This document shows, in pieces, positions 6,451 to 8,992 of a stretch of DNA of 8,992 nucleotides. A program made the translations under genes and the position numbers. How positions within the stretch are numbered: the stretch's first letter is position 1; every line of letters begins with the position of its first letter. The DNA is from DAIRUS01 sp036803205 (GTDB taxonomy: Bacteria > Patescibacteriota > Minisyncoccia > Minisyncoccales > GBS-2): NCBI GenBank assembly GCA_036803205.1, contig DAIRUS010000016.1, forward strand, positions 1 to 8,992, in the 5' to 3' direction. The notes beneath the pieces are model-generated. The model was not told the origin of the DNA. It saw only the letters and a list, made by a program, of their open reading frames with translations, and made no database searches.

Positions 6451-6468
6451 CGTTATATAGACTGATTT
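6435..6468. promoter_or_regulatory. Probable operator, right copy: perfect 34-bp palindrome before polX
   Basis: Half-site AAATCAGTCTATATAAC (6435-6451) is followed directly by its exact reverse complement (6452-6468), with no spacer. It contains the last codons and the TAA stop (6448-6450) of the TrpR-like gene and ends 17 nt before the polX ATG at 6486. Two-fold symmetry and the second copy before the regulator gene suggest a homodimeric repressor site. As RNA it could fold into a 15-bp stem with an ACGU loop; no T-tract follows on the + strand, so termination in that direction is unlikely. Confidence 0.65.
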
Positions 6469-6485
6469 AAAAAATAATTGGGGGT

Positions 6486-8210
6486 ATGAAGAATCGGGAG
6501 ATAGCAAACATATTTTACGAAATTGCCGATTTTTTAGAGATGGAAGGAGTTCAATTTAAGCCTTATGCCTATCAGAAGGCAGCTATTACTTTGGAAGCTT
6601 TAGAAGAAAACGTTGAAGAAATTTATAAAAAAGGAGGGAAAAAAGTTCTTTTGGAAATTCCGGGTATAGGAAAAAGTATAGCTGATAAAATTGAGGAATA
6701 TTTAAAGACCGGAAAAATTAAATATTATGAAGAACTTAAAAAAAAGACACCGATCCAAATAGAAGAATTAACAGCAGTTGAAGGGTTGGGACCAAAAAAG
6801 GCAAAAATCCTTTATCAAAAACTGGGAATTAGAAACTTAAAAGATTTGGAAAAGGCGGCAAAAGCCCATAAGATCGCTCCTTTATTTGGTTTTGGCGAAA
6901 AAACAGAAAAAAATATTTTAGAAGGAATTGCTTTTTTGAAAAGAAGTAAAGGAAGGTTTTTGTTGGGTGAAATCATGCCCAAAGTGAAAGAGGTCTATGA
7001 GAAATTGAAATCTTTAAAAGAGGTTGAAGAAATTTCAACCGCCGGTTCGGTCAGAAGGATGAAAGAGACAGTTGGTGATGTTGACTTTTTGGTTATTTCA
7101 AAAAAACCGGAAAAAGTAATGGAGTTTTTTACTTCTTTGCCAGGCATCGTGAAGATTTGGGGAAAAGGAACTACAAAGGCATCGGTGAGGATGAAAGAGG
7201 GATTTGATCTGGATATTAGAGTGGTACCAGCTAACAGCTATGGGGCAACCTTACAATATTTTACCGGCTCGAAAGAGCACAATATCGCTACCAGAAAGAT
7301 TGCTATTGAGAAAGGATTGAAGCTTTCAGAATACGGACTTTTTCGCGGGTCGAAAATAATAGCCGGAAAGACAGAAGCAGAAGTTTATGAAGCCTTAGGA
7401 ATGGAGTGGATTTCACCAGAAATGAGAGAAAATCAGGGAGAAATTGAAGCAGCCTTAAAACATCAATTGCCAAAAATAATTGGATATCAAGATATTAAGG
7501 GAGATTTACATTGTCATTCTGATTGGGATGGGGGAGCGAATTCAATCGAGGAAATGGCAGAGACGGCAATGGAAATGGACTATCAATATTTAGGGATTGC
7601 CGACCATACAAAATTTTTAAGAATTGAATATGGGTTAGATGAAAAAAAACTGGAATTACAAAGAAAAGAAATAGCAAAATTAAATTCAAAATTCAAAATT
7701 CAAAATTCAAAATTCTGTATCCTTCAGGGTTGCGAAGCCAATATCTTGAATGATGGCTCAATTGATATTAAAGACGAAACCTTAAAAAAATTAGACTTTG
7801 TCGTTGCTGGAGTTCACTCTAATTTTAAAATGCCGAAAGAAAGAATGACTGAGAGAATAATTAGAGCAATGAAAAATCCAAATGTTGATATTATTTCTCA
7901 TCCGACAGGAAGAATTCTAAAAAGAAGGGACGAATATCAAATAGATTTCGATAAAATTTTAAGAGCAGCTAAGGAAACAAAAACAATTTTAGAAATAAAT
8001 TCTTATCCGGAAAGACTTGACCTCAACGATCAAAATATTCGAAGAGCAAAAGAAGCAGGAGTAAAAATGGTCATTAACACCGACTCCCATCACAAGGACC
8101 AGATGAGATTTATCGAATTTGGAATTGGCCAGGCAAGACGGGGTTGGGCAGAAAAAGAAGATATTATTAATTGTTGGCCATTAGAAAAATTATTAAAATA
8201 CTTCAATTAA
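6486..8210 (+). CDS. polX: DNA polymerase/3'-5' exonuclease PolX (POLXc + PHP)
   Basis: A 574-residue, full-length bacterial family X polymerase for gap filling in base-excision-type DNA repair. Two helix-hairpin-helix DNA-binding motifs lie at 55-73 (EIPGIGKSIADKI) and 95-114 (VEGLGPKKAKIL). The nucleotidyltransferase site is GSVRR (187-191) with D198 and D200 in GDVDF and D243 in DLDIRVV. The C-terminal PHP nuclease domain has a complete-looking metal set: H342 and H344 (DLHCHSDWDGG), D373-H374, E417 (GCEAN), H444 (GVHSNF), H472 (SHPTGR), and D533 and H535 (NTDSHH). Residues about 400-410 (SKFKIQNSKF) are encoded by a tandem heptamer and look like an insertion of a few residues. The gene begins 17 nt after the 34-bp palindrome; GGGGG ends 1 nt before the ATG, too close to be a normal ribosome site. 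The NUDIX gene follows after 11 nt. Confidence 0.95.
   Translation: MKNREIANIFYEIADFLEMEGVQFKPYAYQKAAITLEALEENVEEIYKKGGKKVLLEIPGIGKSIADKIEEYLKTGKIKYYEELKKKTPIQIEELTAVEGLGPKKAKILYQKLGIRNLKDLEKAAKAHKIAPLFGFGEKTEKNILEGIAFLKRSKGRFLLGEIMPKVKEVYEKLKSLKEVEEISTAGSVRRMKETVGDVDFLVISKKPEKVMEFFTSLPGIVKIWGKGTTKASVRMKEGFDLDIRVVPANSYGATLQYFTGSKEHNIATRKIAIEKGLKLSEYGLFRGSKIIAGKTEAEVYEALGMEWISPEMRENQGEIEAALKHQLPKIIGYQDIKGDLHCHSDWDGGANSIEEMAETAMEMDYQYLGIADHTKFLRIEYGLDEKKLELQRKEIAKLNSKFKIQNSKFCILQGCEANILNDGSIDIKDETLKKLDFVVAGVHSNFKMPKERMTERIIRAMKNPNVDIISHPTGRILKRRDEYQIDFDKILRAAKETKTILEINSYPERLDLNDQNIRRAKEAGVKMVINTDSHHKDQMRFIEFGIGQARRGWAEKEDIINCWPLEKLLKYFN
7682..7715 (+). repeat. AAATTCA heptamer tandem repeat inside polX
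   Basis: Five AAATTC units at exact 7-bp spacing (starting at 7682, 7689, 7696, 7703 and 7710). Because 7 is not a multiple of 3, three units encode seven residues, giving the cyclic peptide NSKFKIQ. It falls between two PHP-domain elements in a surface loop. Confidence 0.9.
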
Positions 8211-8221
8211 AACATTGAGCT

Positions 8222-8674
8222 ATGCCAATAGAAAAATCGGCAGGCGCCATAATTTTTAGAGAAAAAAGCGGCAAAATTTTTTATTTGCTTTTGCATTACC
8301 CCTCTTCAAGTAAGACGGATAAAGATTACTGGGATTTACCCAAAGGAAAAATTGAAAAAGAGGAGAAAATAGAAGAAACAGCAAGAAGAGAAATTAGAGA
8401 AGAGACGGGGATTGAAGATGTTGAATTTATTCCCGGTTTTAAAGAAACCATTAAATATTTTTATAAATCGAAGAGAAAAACTGTTTTTAAAACAGTTACT
8501 TTTCTTTTGGCTAAAACAAAGCAAAAAGAAGTTAAAATTTCCTGGGAGCACATTGGTTATAAATGGTTGCCCTATGAAGAAGCTTTAGAGCAAATTACTT
8601 TTAAAAACGCCAAAGATATTTTAATGAAGGCGAACACATTTTTAAATTCAAAAATTAAAGAGAAGAATGCTTAA
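8222..8674 (+). CDS. NUDIX hydrolase, Ap4A-hydrolase (NUDT2)-like
   Basis: A 150-residue cytosolic pyrophosphohydrolase. The NUDIX box is complete at 42-64 (G-x5-E-x7-REIREETGI), with the acidic E57, E60 and E61 positions that bind Mg2+. AGAIIFRE at the N-terminus, YWDLPKGKIE just before the box and the late WEHIGYKWLPYEEA (108-121) are typical of asymmetrical bis(5'-nucleosyl)-tetraphosphatases, so cleavage of Ap4A-type alarmones or mRNA caps is the best guess. A MutT-like 8-oxo-dGTPase role cannot be excluded. It starts 11 nt after polX and is probably cotranscribed with it, pairing a repair polymerase with nucleotide clean-up. No Shine-Dalgarno sequence is seen. The C-terminus (FLNSKIKEKNA) carries a single AAATTCA-like unit echoing the repeat in polX. 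Confidence 0.9.
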   Translation: MPIEKSAGAIIFREKSGKIFYLLLHYPSSSKTDKDYWDLPKGKIEKEEKIEETARREIREETGIEDVEFIPGFKETIKYFYKSKRKTVFKTVTFLLAKTKQKEVKISWEHIGYKWLPYEEALEQITFKNAKDILMKANTFLNSKIKEKNA

Positions 8675-8740
8675 ATTTTTAGTGGCTATCAAAAGAATAG
8701 AGGAAAAGAGTTTTTAAATTATTAGCTGGGGAAAACAATC

Positions 8741-8774
8741 TTGACAAGGATTTTTAGAGAGAGGATGATAAAAT
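8741..8774 (+). promoter_or_regulatory. Candidate promoter for the truncated secreted-protein gene
   Basis: A perfect TTGACA (8741-8746) is followed by an extended -10-like TGATAAAAT (8766-8774). The spacer to TAAAAT is 22 bp, longer than usual; ATGATA at 8765 would give 18 bp but is a poorer box. An extended -10 can work without a well-placed -35, so promoter activity in this interval is likely although the exact boxes are uncertain. Confidence 0.45.
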
Positions 8775-8807
8775 AAGGTTTAAAAAAGGTCTAAAAATAA
8801 GGTTTAA
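8775..8807 (+). repeat. Three AAGGTYTAA direct repeats in the leader
   Basis: AAGGTTTAA at 8775-8783, AAGGTCTAA at 8786-8794 and AAGGTTTAA at 8799-8807, at steps of 11 and 13 bp, i.e. about one helical turn each. The first and third belong to a longer 14-bp match (8770-8783 and 8794-8807). They lie just after the candidate -10 and before the start codon at 8836, so they may bind a regulator or lie in the mRNA leader. Confidence 0.55.
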
Positions 8808-8835
8808 TTAAATTAATTTTAAATAAAAAAGCAAT

Positions 8836-8992
8836 ATGAGTTCTAAAAAAATTATTTTATGTATTACTTTTTTTATTATTGCTGGTCTGGTCTTTAGTTT
8901 TTCTTCTCGGTCGGCCAAAGCCCAAACAACTGGACCCACTCCCACTCCTACCCCTTCTCTTGGGGATTGTTGCGTTGCTCGCACTACCCCAG
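8836..8992 (+). CDS. Secreted Pro/Thr-rich protein, N-terminal part (3' truncated)
   Basis: The window ends after 52 codons. Residues 1-29 form a signal peptide: MSSKK, a hydrophobic stretch (about 6-23), then SRSAKA with cleavage likely after A29. The mature part starts QTTGPTPTPTPSLGDCCVAR, a Pro/Thr linker leading into a Cys-Cys pair, which resembles the beginning of Cys-rich cell-surface proteins such as the one at the left edge. No domain can be named from this fragment. The 161 bp upstream carry the candidate promoter and three short direct repeats and no other gene. The ATG lacks a Shine-Dalgarno sequence, like its neighbours; it is chosen because the signal peptide follows directly. 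Confidence 0.75.
   Translation, partial: MSSKKIILCITFFIIAGLVFSFSSRSAKAQTTGPTPTPTPSLGDCCVARTTP

Noticed and set aside
5876..6484. Insertion sequence with the TrpR-like protein as transposase
   Set aside because: TrpR-like helix-turn-helix folds resemble some transposase OrfA parts, but there is no DDE/DEDD catalytic domain, no target-site duplication, and the protein fits the YerC/YecD family better.
8479..8497. 19-bp inverted repeat (AACTGTTTT, T, AAAACAGTT) inside the NUDIX gene
   Set aside because: It is A/T-rich with a one-base centre, lies in conserved coding sequence and is not repeated elsewhere in the window; chance is a sufficient explanation.
8675..8835. Hidden RNA gene or CRISPR in the gap before the last gene
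   Set aside because: The 161 bp show no cloverleaf, no repeat-spacer pattern and no stable hairpin; only promoter-like boxes and three short repeats were found.

Overview
The window reads as accessory and housekeeping chromosome from an AT-rich, small-genome bacterium. The best fit is the Candidate Phyla Radiation (Patescibacteria, Parcubacteria-like). This rests on several things: a surface protein with a 'GEVAGA' linker next to a peptidoglycan-binding-like module and a C-terminal membrane anchor; a YerC/YecD-type TrpR relative; a PolX containing the AAATTCA heptamer repeat; very short intergenic gaps; and almost no Shine-Dalgarno sequences. All eleven genes lie on the + strand. Of the ten stop codons visible, eight are TAA and two are TAG. 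This taxonomic placement is inference from protein style, not from a marker gene.

Layout. (1) 1-1961: the 3' part of a Cys-rich, metal-motif, wall-binding surface protein with a C-terminal transmembrane anchor, followed by a small secreted metzincin protease. A strong intrinsic terminator (1997-2028) closes this unit. (2) 2058-5874: a compact run with gaps of 4-30 nt. It holds a flippase-like/LPG-synthase-type membrane protein, a family 2 glycosyltransferase, a radical SAM protein with C-terminal SPASM-like cysteines, a YjbQ (UPF0047) protein and a half-length (six-helix) MFS-type membrane protein. A promoter just upstream of 2058 would give a nearly leaderless mRNA. (3) 5896-8674: a TrpR-like regulator, DNA polymerase/3'-5' exonuclease PolX and a NUDIX hydrolase of the Ap4A-hydrolase type. 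(4) 8675-8992: a non-coding leader with a TTGACA box and three AAGGTYTAA repeats, then the start of another secreted Pro/Thr-rich protein cut off by the window end.

The most interesting structure is in part 3. The TrpR-like gene is bracketed by two copies of an unusual palindrome. One copy lies immediately before its start codon. The second is a perfect 34-bp palindrome that contains its stop codon and sits just upstream of polX. The arrangement looks like a self-contained regulatory module: a DNA-binding protein whose likely operators flank its own gene and control the repair polymerase behind it. The outer flanks also carry CCCCC and GGGGG in mirror image, so the gene can equally be described as lying between inverted repeats.

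Parts 1 and 4 are cell-surface functions, part 2 is probably envelope glycolipid or modification work, and part 3 is regulation, DNA repair and nucleotide clean-up.
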